In this document: positions 42,635 to 49,622 of the stretch, in pieces
How positions within the stretch are numbered: position 1 is the first letter of the stretch
Layout: the number at the start of each line of letters is the position of its first letter
Assembly: GCA_046349515.1 (NCBI GenBank)
Contig: JAXMCE010000010.1
Location: 47,694-111,693 of the forward strand
DNA from: JBGPGW01 sp046349515
Lineage (GTDB): Bacteria; Pseudomonadota; Alphaproteobacteria; CADEGL01
Reading direction: 5' to 3'
DNA: 64,000 nt
Notes under the pieces: model-generated
The model's input: only the letters and a program-made list of their open reading frames with translations
Database searches by the model: none
What the model was told of the DNA's origin: nothing
Translations under genes and position numbers: made by a program

Positions 42635-43489
42635 TCACACGATGTCGAGCGGGACGTCGCGCTTGGGCGGCGGGTAGGCGCGCTCAAGCTCCGCAAGGTC
42701 CTCGTTCGTGAGGGTCAGGGTGGCGGCCGCCATGTTGGCCTTGAGGTGCTCGGCCTTGACGGCTTTTGGGATGGAGACGATCAGCGGATCGCGCATCGTC
42801 CAGGCGATGGCGACGCACTCGGGCGTGACACCGTGGCGCGCGGCGACCGCCTTGAGCGCGGCGCTCGGCTTGAGCGACCCCTGGTCGAGCGGCGAGTAGG
42901 CCATGACGGCGACCTTGTTCGTCCGGCACCAGGGCAGGAGGCCACGCTCGATGCCGCGGCGCGCGAGGTTGTACATGACCTGGTTCACGGCGACCTTGGA
43001 GCCGAATGGCAATCGCTCCAGCTCGGCCATGGCATCCGCATCGAAGTTCGAGACGCCGTAGTGACGGATCTTGCCGGCCGCAATCAGCTCTTCGAATGCC
43101 TCGAGCGTGTCCTCGAGCGGATGCGATCCCTGCCAATGGAGAAGGTAGAGGTCCATGCAATCGATGCGGAGCTTGGCCAAGCTCCGCTCGGCGGCCTGGA
43201 TCGTGCCCCGGCGCGAGGCGTTGTGCGGCAGGACCTTGCTCACGATGTAGAGACCGTCGCGTCGTCCCCGAAGGGCCTCGCCCACGACGGATTCGGCATC
43301 GCCGTACATCTCCGCCGTGTCGATCATCGTGACGCCGAGGTCGATCGCAAGCTGGATGGCCTTCACTTCGTCCGCGCGCCGCGTGCGCGATTCGCCCATT
43401 CGCCAGGTGCCGAGTCCGAACGCGGGCATGCGCAACCCGCCGCGCGCCTCGACCATGCGGACGCCGCCTGCATCAACGTTTCGTGCCAC
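42635..43489 (-). CDS. aldo/keto reductase
   Basis: 284 residues, TIM-barrel AKR. The catalytic tetrad is visible as Asp and Tyr in MIDTAEMYG, Lys in YIVSKVLPHN and His in LYLLHWQGSH. GVSNFDADAM and the NADP-binding SIPKAV...HLKAN follow. It reduces an aldehyde or ketone with NADPH. As first gene of the operon with two flavin demethylases it could act on an aldehyde product; this is inference. The last residues, YPPPKRDVPLDIV, are typical of this subgroup. Confidence 0.9.
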   Translation of the reverse strand: MARNVDAGGVRMVEARGGLRMPAFGLGTWRMGESRTRRADEVKAIQLAIDLGVTMIDTAEMYGDAESVVGEALRGRRDGLYIVSKVLPHNASRRGTIQAAERSLAKLRIDCMDLYLLHWQGSHPLEDTLEAFEELIAAGKIRHYGVSNFDADAMAELERLPFGSKVAVNQVMYNLARRGIERGLLPWCRTNKVAVMAYSPLDQGSLKPSAALKAVAARHGVTPECVAIAWTMRDPLIVSIPKAVKAEHLKANMAAATLTLTNEDLAELERAYPPPKRDVPLDIV

Positions 43490-43580
43490 GCCCCGCTCCC
43501 TCAGGCCCGCGCATTCCCTGTCGACCTCGCGCGCGCCGGGTCTATTATACGGACTGGACCGGCCTTAAGGGAGGCACGAG

Positions 43581-44438
43581 ATGAAAACGATACTGGTTCC
43601 GGTCGAGGAAAGCAGCGTCCTGCCGTCGATGCTGGAAACGGCGTTGCTCGCAGCGCGGCGATTCGACAGTTACATCGAAGGCCTGCACGTGCGTCCGGCG
43701 CTGCCGGGCGTCGTGGCGGCGGGCGCTGCGGGATTGGTCGCGGCGACGCCCGATCTCGTCGAAAGTTTCGAGCGACAGGATCGCGAGCGGACCGAGCGCG
43801 CGCGCCAGCTCTTCCGTGAGTTCATGGGCGCCAAGAACGTCCAAGAGGCCGGCGGTCCCGGCCCCGCGACGAAGCCTTGCTGGGGATGGCTCGAGGAAGT
43901 CTCGCCCGGCGATGACGCCGTCGGAAGCCGCGGCCGCTTGTTCGACCTCATCGTCGTGGGCCGCCCCGTGCGCGGCCAGACGACGCCAGCCATGAGCACG
44001 CTCGAGGCGGCGTTGTTCGAAAGCGGACGGCCGCTGCTCATCGCGCCGCCCAATATGCCCGCCGCGATCGGCAACACGGTCGTCGTCGCGTGGAACTGCT
44101 CGACGGAGACGGCGCGGACCATCGCGTTCGCCATGCCGTTCCTTCTCCGCGCGAGGAAGGTGATCGTGCTCACGGTCGAGGGCGTCACGGTGCCGGGCCC
44201 GAGCGGCGCGGACGTCGCGAAGAACCTGGTGCGGAACGGCGTCCCGGCCGAATCGCAGGAGGCCGTCGCCGGCGGCCGGGGGCCGGGAGAGGCGATCCTT
44301 GCCGAAGCGGCGGCGCGCGGCTGCGACCTTCTCATCAAAGGCGCCTACACGCACAGCCGCCTCCGACAGATGATCTTCGGTGGTGCGACCAACCACATCC
44401 TGGCCGCGACCGAGATTCCCGTGTTCATGGCCCATTGA
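43581..44438 (+). CDS. universal stress protein with two Usp domains
   Basis: 285 residues made of two tandem Usp folds. The second ends in the ATP-binding-type signature IKGAYTHSRLRQMIFGGATNHI (G-x2-G-like with the following S/T), so it may bind ATP; the first (MKTILVPVEESS) has a weaker motif. A GGGAGGCACG ribosome site precedes the ATG. Alphaproteobacterial proteins of this type are cytoplasmic stress factors. It is divergent from the aldo/keto reductase operon by 91 bases and stands alone, with a tRNA gene behind it on the other strand. Confidence 0.86.
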   Translation: MKTILVPVEESSVLPSMLETALLAARRFDSYIEGLHVRPALPGVVAAGAAGLVAATPDLVESFERQDRERTERARQLFREFMGAKNVQEAGGPGPATKPCWGWLEEVSPGDDAVGSRGRLFDLIVVGRPVRGQTTPAMSTLEAALFESGRPLLIAPPNMPAAIGNTVVVAWNCSTETARTIAFAMPFLLRARKVIVLTVEGVTVPGPSGADVAKNLVRNGVPAESQEAVAGGRGPGEAILAEAAARGCDLLIKGAYTHSRLRQMIFGGATNHILAATEIPVFMAH

Positions 44439-44486
44439 TGGCGCGGATGGTGGAAGAGGCCGGCCCGGTGACCGGGCAGAGCGAGC

Positions 44487-44573
44487 TGGTGCGGGCGGTG
44501 GGACTCGAACCCACACTCGCGTGAGCGAACAGGATTTTAAGTCCCGTGCGTCTACCGGTTCCGCCACGCCCGC
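44487..44573 (-). tRNA. tRNA-Leu (UAA anticodon)
   Basis: The minus strand folds as a class II tRNA of 87 bases including an encoded CCA. The acceptor stem GCGGGCG pairs perfectly with CGCCCGC, the D-arm holds the GGUAGAC-type loop, the anticodon loop is CTTAAAA (anticodon TAA at 44537-44539), a long variable arm (TGTTCGCTCACGCGAG) follows, and the T-arm contains GGTTCGAGTCC. It is isolated between the universal stress gene and a small membrane protein gene. Confidence 0.95.
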
Positions 44574-44678
44574 GGCGGCGCGGACTCTAGCACATGGCCC
44601 TTTCCTGCGGTCGAGCTGCGGGCACGCTCGCGCGCTCACCTCATCGTCGGCCAGGGCCCCATCGATGTGGCGGACACC

Positions 44679-44888
44679 ATGACCATCAATTGGCGCAACC
44701 GGCAGCTGTGGCTGCGGATCGGCTACATCCTCACCTTCGCCTGGATCATCGCGGTGTACGAGATCACGAACGGCCACAGCGGCCATCCGCTGTCGCGCTA
44801 CATGTTCATCGTGCCGCTCGGCGGCTGGATCCTGGGCCTCGTCATCGCGCGGCTCGTCTTGGGCAAACGCCGCGGCGCCCCGCGCTAG
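44679..44888 (+). CDS. small membrane protein of unknown function
   Basis: 69 residues from ATG (a GTG at 44667 would add four). Two hydrophobic helices (LRIGYILTFAWIIAVY and FIVPLGGWILGLVIARLVLG) with a polar loop containing NGHSGHPLSR between, and a basic C-terminus KRRGAPR, which by the positive-inside rule places both ends in the cytoplasm. No family is recognised. Its stop overlaps the convergent cinA-like gene by 4 bases. Confidence 0.55.
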   Translation: MTINWRNRQLWLRIGYILTFAWIIAVYEITNGHSGHPLSRYMFIVPLGGWILGLVIARLVLGKRRGAPR

Positions 44889-45637
44889 CTCGTCTGCTCC
44901 TCCGTCGCCTCGCCGCCGAGGCGCACGATCATGGCGCGTAACTCCTCGGCCGACCGGTCGAGCGATGCGGGATCCGTCGTCCGCAAGACGAGCGTCGTGC
45001 CGAATTTGCCCTGCCGGAAGAACGGGTAGCTGCCCATGTCGACCTGGGGGTAGCGCGCCTGGAGGTCCGAGAAGTCGGCGGCGACTGTCCCTTCCGGCAG
45101 ATGCGTCGCGAACGCGCGCGAGAGCACGGGGGGGCCACCTTTGAGCGTGTGCTTCACGCTGTCGAACATGGCGCGCATGATGGACGGGACGCCCGCGAAG
45201 ACGAAGACGTTCTCCATCCGGAATCCGGGCGCGGCCGTCGCGGTTGTCTTGACGAGTTCGGCACCCCGTGGGACTTGCGCCATGCGGAGGCGCGCCTCGT
45301 TGAGCTGGCCAGGCTGGTAGGCCTTCTCGAGCGCGGCCACCGCCTCCGGGTGATGGTGGAGCTCGACTCCGAAGGCCTTGGCCACGCAGGGCGAGGTGAT
45401 GTCGTCGTGCGTCGGGCCGATGCCGCCCGTCGTGAAGACATAGTCGTACGTGCGACGGCACTCGTTGAGCGCGCGCACGATCTCGCTTTCCACATCGGCA
45501 ACCACGCGCGCCTCGCGCAGGCGCACGCCGACTTGGGCCAGGCCCTTCGCGATGAAGTTGAGATTCACGTCCTGAGTACGGCCCGACAGAATCTCATTGC
45601 CGATGATGAGAACGGCGGCAGTGACGTCCTTGGACAT
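44885..45637 (-). CDS. CinA-type MoCF-domain protein (competence/damage-inducible protein A family, short form)
   Basis: 250 residues. The molybdopterin-binding fold is shown by IIGNEILSGRTQDVN (11-25) and YVFTTGGIGPTHDDIT (66-81), both characteristic of CinA N-terminal domains. The C-terminal nicotinamide-nucleotide amidase domain of full CinA is absent, so this is the stand-alone form common in alphaproteobacteria. Pyrophosphatase activity on ADP-ribose-like substrates is known for the family. The start at MSKDVTAAVL matches the domain start; the in-frame extension upstream is unlike the family. Confidence 0.85.
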   Translation of the reverse strand: MSKDVTAAVLIIGNEILSGRTQDVNLNFIAKGLAQVGVRLREARVVADVESEIVRALNECRRTYDYVFTTGGIGPTHDDITSPCVAKAFGVELHHHPEAVAALEKAYQPGQLNEARLRMAQVPRGAELVKTTATAAPGFRMENVFVFAGVPSIMRAMFDSVKHTLKGGPPVLSRAFATHLPEGTVAADFSDLQARYPQVDMGSYPFFRQGKFGTTLVLRTTDPASLDRSAEELRAMIVRLGGEATEEQTS

Positions 45638-45867
45638 GTCCACGCTTTTTTCGTTGAGTGATCGCGTGATCTTAACGAAGCAGTGCGCATGCTCAACCCG
45701 AGAGACCATGTCCCTCCCGCGGCGGGATCGCAGCCCGGGCACCCAAGACCGCAACGGCCGCAAAGTGAGGGCAGACGCGTGAAGCCATGCGAACAACGCA
45801 GAGGAGAGACGCGGCGATGAGGGGCCGGCCGATCCCTCTTGCGCCTGCCCGGACGCCAAGATTGCGG

Positions 45868-45885
45868 TGTAATGCTTGATTTACA
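45868..45885. promoter_or_regulatory. inverted repeat TGTAA-N8-TTACA
   Basis: TGTAA and TTACA arms separated by 8 bases (TGCTTGAT), 113 bases upstream of the -35 of the ompA-like promoter. The form resembles binding sites of dimeric regulators. No protein can be assigned from the sequence. Confidence 0.3.
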
Positions 45886-45930
45886 TTGGTTTTCGGAGCC
45901 AGGTGGGTATCAAGATCGCCACATGAGGGC

Positions 45931-45946
45931 GTTGTAAATTTGCAAC
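45931..45946. promoter_or_regulatory. near-perfect 16-base palindrome upstream of the OmpA genes
   Basis: GTTGTAAATTTGCAAC is palindromic except for one base pair (T against G at position 5). It lies 51 bases before the -35 element of the putative promoter, a position suited to an activator or repressor. Only the symmetry is observed. Confidence 0.35.
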
Positions 45947-45997
45947 TCTTAAAGACCGAATCGTGCGAATCGAGGCATTTTCAATCGGTTCCGGCCG

Positions 45998-46026
45998 TTG
46001 AAGCAAATGCTTACGCAGGCTAATTT
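45998..46026 (+). promoter_or_regulatory. putative sigma70-type promoter for the OmpA lipoprotein genes
   Basis: TTGAAG (45998-46003), a 17-base spacer, then TAATTT (46021-46026), 88 bases before the ATG of the first OmpA-family gene. Both hexamers match four or more consensus positions in an AT-rich context rare in this window. Transcription would start near 46033. Confidence 0.5.
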
Positions 46027-46113
46027 ATTCGCCGGTTTGTGCGGCTGTGCGGGGCCGCCCTGTGTTGTTGATGCCGCAGGTTTGCCCAGCAACCGTCGAA
46101 CGTGGGGGAAGCA

Positions 46114-46983
46114 ATGAAGATTTTGAAGTGGTTCGCCGTCGCGGCGCTGATGGCCCTCATCGGGGCCTGCGCACCGCTGACATCGGAGCGCTTGGCCGAC
46201 GCTAAGGCGATGAAGCCGTCGGGCAATGCGTTCCAGACTGCACTGTGGAAAGAGTACGTCGCCTACGCCCAGTCGGAACTGGATGAGATGGATCTCAACG
46301 ACGCCGAGATCTACATCGACAAGGCGATGATGGCGGCGAAGGGTCAGACTCCGGCACCGGAGGATCCCGCCAAGCACACGTTCGCCGACCCCAAGGCGGC
46401 GAGCGACCTCAAGGCCGCACTCGCGCGTATGAACACGGCATTCAACGCCACCGGCACCCAGAAGGCGCCGGAGAAGGCGGCTGAGGCCCAGGTTGCCTAC
46501 GAGTGCTGGCTGCATGAGGCCGAGGAAGATTTCGAGAAGGCCGAAATCAAGCGCTGCATGGACAAGTTCATGGCGGCGATGGATGCGGTCGAGGCGTCGT
46601 TGAAGGTCGCGGCTCCGGCCCCGGCCCCGGCCCCGGCTCCGGCTCCGAAGATGCCTGGCCCGTACACGATCTACTTCGCCTGGAACAAGCACAACTTGGA
46701 CAAGCCGGCGATGGAGGTGATCAACCAGGTCGTCGCGGATGCCAAGACCGGCAAGCCGTCCGTCATCAATGTGACGGGACACACGGATACGTCGGGTTCG
46801 CCCGCCTACAACCTCAAGCTGTCGCAGAAGCGTGCGGATGCGGTGGCGAAGGCGTTGAAGAAGGCGGGGGCGACGGCGATCGTGGCCACGTTCTGGGTCG
46901 GCGAGGATGACCTCGCAGTCCCGACGGGTCCGAACGTCCGCGAAGCCAAGAACCGCCGGACCGTCATCGTGCTCGGCAAGTAA
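46114..46983 (+). CDS. OmpA-family outer-membrane lipoprotein (tandem copy 1)
   Basis: 289 residues. The lipoprotein signal peptide ends at LIGAC (Cys19). The mature N-terminal half is helical (SERLADAKAMKPSGNAFQTA; YECWLHEAEEDFEKAE) with a conserved Cys pair in the second half, then an Ala-Pro linker of about 12 residues, and an OmpA-like peptidoglycan-binding domain (about 180-289) with FAWNKHNLDKPA, VTGHTDTSGSPAYNLKLSQKRADAV and NRRTVIVL. It should link outer membrane and cell wall. A GGGGGAAG ribosome site and the promoter upstream support this start. The next gene is a paralogue of identical length. Confidence 0.88.
   Translation: MKILKWFAVAALMALIGACAPLTSERLADAKAMKPSGNAFQTALWKEYVAYAQSELDEMDLNDAEIYIDKAMMAAKGQTPAPEDPAKHTFADPKAASDLKAALARMNTAFNATGTQKAPEKAAEAQVAYECWLHEAEEDFEKAEIKRCMDKFMAAMDAVEASLKVAAPAPAPAPAPAPKMPGPYTIYFAWNKHNLDKPAMEVINQVVADAKTGKPSVINVTGHTDTSGSPAYNLKLSQKRADAVAKALKKAGATAIVATFWVGEDDLAVPTGPNVREAKNRRTVIVLGK
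46648..46980 (+). repeat. 333-base near-identical 3' segment shared with the second OmpA gene (copy 1)
   Basis: Matches 47603-47935 over 333 bases with only about a dozen differences, covering the OmpA-like domain from the linker end to the last codon. The 5' halves of the two genes are much less alike. The contrast suggests gene conversion or recent exchange between copies rather than simple divergence. Confidence 0.8.
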
Positions 46984-47008
46984 GCAGTCGAGCGTTGGAA
47001 GTTGGGCT

Positions 47009-47032
47009 GACGGCGGCCTTCGGGCCGCCGTC
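47009..47032 (+). terminator. strong hairpin between the two OmpA genes
   Basis: GACGGCGGCC-TTCG-GGCCGCCGTC, a perfect 10-pair stem closed by a UUCG tetraloop, 25 bases after the stop of copy 1 and 36 before the ATG of copy 2. No T-run follows, so it may be a partial terminator or an mRNA-processing/stability element setting the ratio of the two proteins. Confidence 0.5.
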
Positions 47033-47068
47033 GGCTTGTCTAGGGTCGAAAAAGAAGGGGGAGAAACG

Positions 47069-47938
47069 ATGAAACTCCTGAAACTACTGATCGTCGCAAG
47101 CGTGATAGGCGTCATCGGGGCGTGCGCACCGCTGACATCGGAGCGCCTGGCGGACGCGCAAGCGATGAAGCCCTCGGGCAACGCGTTCCAGACGGCGTTG
47201 TGGAAGGGCTACATCGGTCTCGCCGATACCGAGTTGAAGGAGATGGACCTGTCCGCCTCCGAAATGTTCATCGACAAGGCCGTGATGGCGGGCAAGGGCC
47301 AGAGCCCGGCGCCGACCGATCCCAACGGCTACAAGGACAGCATTCCGGCGGACAAGCTGGGGATGCTGAGCGCCGGCTATGCCCGCCTGACCAAGGGTCT
47401 TGCGGACAACGGCACCCAGAAAGCACCAGACAAGGCTGCCGAAGCGCAGATCGCCTACGAATGCTGGCTGCATGAGCAGTCGGAGGGCGTCGAGCCGCTC
47501 GAGATCGAGGGCTGCCGCGCCAAATTCATGGCAGCGATGGACGCGGTCGAAGCGGCGCTGAAGCCCGCGGCGGCGGCCCCAGCACCTGCGCCGGCCCCGG
47601 CCAAGATGCCTGGCCCGTACACGATCTACTTCGCCTGGAACAAGTACAACTTGGACAAGCCGGCGATGACCGTGATCAACCAGGTCGTCGCGGATGCCAA
47701 GACCGGCAAGCCGTCCGTCATCAACGTGACGGGACACACGGATACGTCCGGTTCGCCCGCCTACAACCTCAAGCTGTCGCAGAAGCGTGCGGATGCGGTG
47801 GCGAGGGCGTTGAAGAAGGCGGGGGCGACGGCGATCGTGGCCACGTTCTGGGTCGGCGAGGATGACCTCGCGGTCCCGACGGGTCCGAACGTCCGCGAAG
47901 CCAAGAACCGCCGGACCGTCATCGTCCTTGGGAAGTAG
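47069..47938 (+). CDS. OmpA-family outer-membrane lipoprotein (tandem copy 2)
   Basis: 289 residues, paralogue of the preceding gene. Lipobox VIGAC (Cys19), followed by an identical CAPLTSERLADA segment; helical middle with YECWLHEQSEGVEPLEIEGC; Ala-Pro linker; OmpA-like domain differing from copy 1 at only a few residues. The middle part (residues 50-130) differs most, so the two may bind different partners while anchoring identically to peptidoglycan. A GGGGGAGAAACG ribosome site precedes the ATG. No separate promoter is obvious, suggesting read-through past the hairpin. Confidence 0.88.
   Translation: MKLLKLLIVASVIGVIGACAPLTSERLADAQAMKPSGNAFQTALWKGYIGLADTELKEMDLSASEMFIDKAVMAGKGQSPAPTDPNGYKDSIPADKLGMLSAGYARLTKGLADNGTQKAPDKAAEAQIAYECWLHEQSEGVEPLEIEGCRAKFMAAMDAVEAALKPAAAAPAPAPAPAKMPGPYTIYFAWNKYNLDKPAMTVINQVVADAKTGKPSVINVTGHTDTSGSPAYNLKLSQKRADAVARALKKAGATAIVATFWVGEDDLAVPTGPNVREAKNRRTVIVLGK
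47603..47935 (+). repeat. 333-base near-identical 3' segment shared with the first OmpA gene (copy 2)
   Basis: Counterpart of 46648-46980; see that entry. The differences are scattered single bases plus one clustered codon change near the start of the domain (GAG against ACC). Confidence 0.8.
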
Positions 47939-47952
47939 GTCCCGATCCGGCT

Positions 47953-47994
47953 AAAACGAAGGGGCGTCGCCCGTGGGCGGCGCCCCTTTCGTTT
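47953..47994 (+). terminator. rho-independent-type terminator after the OmpA pair
   Basis: A long stem of about 18 pairs with one bulge and one G-T wobble: AAACGAAGGGGCGTCGCCC pairs with GGGCGGCGCCCCTTTCGTTT around a GT turn. The T-rich right flank gives a terminator-like 3' end. It lies 14 bases after the stop of copy 2 and ends the OmpA transcription unit. Confidence 0.7.
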
Positions 47995-48029
47995 CCGGCC
48001 GCCCGCGGCCATCCGGGACACGTCGCCCG

Positions 48030-48758
48030 ATGCGCTTCACCGATCCCCTCATCCGCGCCACGCTGGTGCGTCGCTACAAGCGGTTCCTTGCCGATGCCTG
48101 TCTCGAGGACGGCACGCCGATTACCGCCCATTGTCCAAACCCCGGATCGATGATGGGCCTCCAGGAGCCCGGATCGGAAATCTGGCTCTCTCCGGCGCGC
48201 TCGCCCACCCGTGCCTTGCGCTACACGCTCGAACTCGTGCGCGTGCCGGGTGGCCTCGTCGGCATCAACACCGCCCACCCCAACCGCATCGCCGAGGAAG
48301 CGATCCGTGCCGGATCGATCCCTGAACTTGGAGGCTACGGGTCGATGCGCCGCGAGGTCCGGTACGGCCGCAACTCGCGAATCGACCTCCTTCTCGAGGC
48401 CGATGGCCGGCCACCCTGCCTGGTCGAGGTCAAGAACGTCCATCTGAAGCGCGGCGAGGACCCGCGGGGGATCGCGGAATTCCCCGATTCCGTGACGGCG
48501 CGCGGGGCCAAGCATCTTGCCGAGCTCGCGGACGCGGTTGAGGCCGGACAGCGCGCCGTCATGCTCTACATCGTCCAGCGCGCGGACTGTGACCGATTTC
48601 GCCTGGCCGAGGACATCGACCCCACTTACGCTCGGGCCTTCGAGTCTGCTCTTGCCCGCGGCGTGGAAGCGTTGTGCTATGCTTGCACGATCACACACCG
48701 CTCGATCGATGTCGATCGGAGGCTGCCCATCGAGACGGGCGCCAGGCAACCGGCATGA
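48030..48758 (+). CDS. sfsA: SfsA family protein
   Basis: 242 residues, the SfsA length. Landmarks: RRYKRFLADACLEDG, TAHCPNPGSMMGL, INTAHPNRIAEEAI, RIDLLLEADGRPPCLVEVKN and FPDSVTARGAKHL, the nuclease-like core (D..E-x-K) of the family. SfsA was described as a sugar fermentation stimulation protein; the core resembles a PD-(D/E)xK nuclease, but its role is unsettled. The start MRFTDPLIRA matches the family. It is followed by map with 18 bases between. Confidence 0.92.
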   Translation: MRFTDPLIRATLVRRYKRFLADACLEDGTPITAHCPNPGSMMGLQEPGSEIWLSPARSPTRALRYTLELVRVPGGLVGINTAHPNRIAEEAIRAGSIPELGGYGSMRREVRYGRNSRIDLLLEADGRPPCLVEVKNVHLKRGEDPRGIAEFPDSVTARGAKHLAELADAVEAGQRAVMLYIVQRADCDRFRLAEDIDPTYARAFESALARGVEALCYACTITHRSIDVDRRLPIETGARQPA

Positions 48759-48776
48759 TGGACCCTCGCTGACGCA

Positions 48777-49604
48777 ATGACAGGATTCGATCTCGAAGAT
48801 CGCTGGCACCCGCACGGCAACCGCGTCCGTATCCACGGACCGGCCGATTTCGAGGGCATGCGCCGCGCCGGCCGCTTGGCGGCGGAGGTGCTCGACATGA
48901 TCACCGCGTCCGTCGTGCCCGGCGTGACGACGGGTGAGCTCGACCGGATCTGTCACGACTACATCGTGTCCCACGGCGCCATTCCCGCGCCGCTCAACTA
49001 CCGCGGCTTTCCCAAGTCGGTCTGCACGTCCGTCAACCATGTCGTCTGCCACGGCATTCCCGGCGACAAGCGGCTCGAGGACGGCGACATCATCAACATC
49101 GATGTGACGGTCATCCTGGACGGCTGGCACGGCGACACGAACCGCATGTTCTATGTCGGCAAGGTCGGGGTGAAGGCCCGGCGTCTCGTCGACGTGACCT
49201 ACGAGGCCATGATGCAGGGAATCAGCGCCGTGCGACCGGGCGCGCGGCTCGGCGACATCGGCCATGCGATCCAGCACTATGCCGAGGGCCAACGCTTCTC
49301 CGTCGTCCGGGACTTCTGCGGGCACGGTCTCGGGCGCATCTTCCACGACGCGCCGAGCGTGCTTCACTTCGGCGAGCCGGGCACGGGGCTTGAGCTGCGC
49401 GAAGGCATGTTCTTCACGATCGAGCCCATGATCAATGCGGGCAGCTACGAGGTGAAGATCCTCTCGGACGGCTGGACGGCCGTGACCAAGGATCGTTCGC
49501 TCTCGGCGCAGTTCGAGCATTCGATCGGCGTGACAGCCGACGGCTACGAGATCTTCACGCGATCATCCAAAGGCTACGATCGCCCGCCATACGGCAACTC
49601 CTGA
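48777..49604 (+). CDS. map: methionine aminopeptidase type I
   Basis: 275 residues. Substrate His92 in VVCHGIPGD and metal ligands D109 (INIDVTV), D120 (GWHGDTNRMF), H183 (CGHGLGRIFHD), E216 (TIEPM) and the late Glu in AQFEHS are all present. It removes initiator methionine from nascent proteins. The N-terminal extension of about 20 residues before FEGMRRAGRLAAEVL is short, type Ia. It forms a likely unit with sfsA; this map copy follows the alphaproteobacterial sfsA-map-radC order, here interrupted by oxidase genes. Confidence 0.94.
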   Translation: MTGFDLEDRWHPHGNRVRIHGPADFEGMRRAGRLAAEVLDMITASVVPGVTTGELDRICHDYIVSHGAIPAPLNYRGFPKSVCTSVNHVVCHGIPGDKRLEDGDIINIDVTVILDGWHGDTNRMFYVGKVGVKARRLVDVTYEAMMQGISAVRPGARLGDIGHAIQHYAEGQRFSVVRDFCGHGLGRIFHDAPSVLHFGEPGTGLELREGMFFTIEPMINAGSYEVKILSDGWTAVTKDRSLSAQFEHSIGVTADGYEIFTRSSKGYDRPPYGNS

Positions 49605-49622
49605 CGGAGGGCGGGCGTACGC

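Larger units (their letters stand above)
45638..46113. other. non-coding interval upstream of the tandem OmpA genes
   Basis: A 476-base stretch with no convincing gene on either strand. The left half is GC-rich and includes the 5' side of the cinA-like gene. The right half (from about 45865) is markedly AT-richer and holds two inverted repeats and a sigma70-like promoter, listed separately, before the first OmpA-type gene. A long 5' leader of about 80 bases follows the promoter. Confidence 0.6.

Noticed and set aside
46612..46647. GC-rich hexamer repeat as a regulatory or contingency repeat
   Set aside because: It encodes the Ala-Pro linker of the OmpA protein in multiples of three bases and is adequately explained as coding low complexity.
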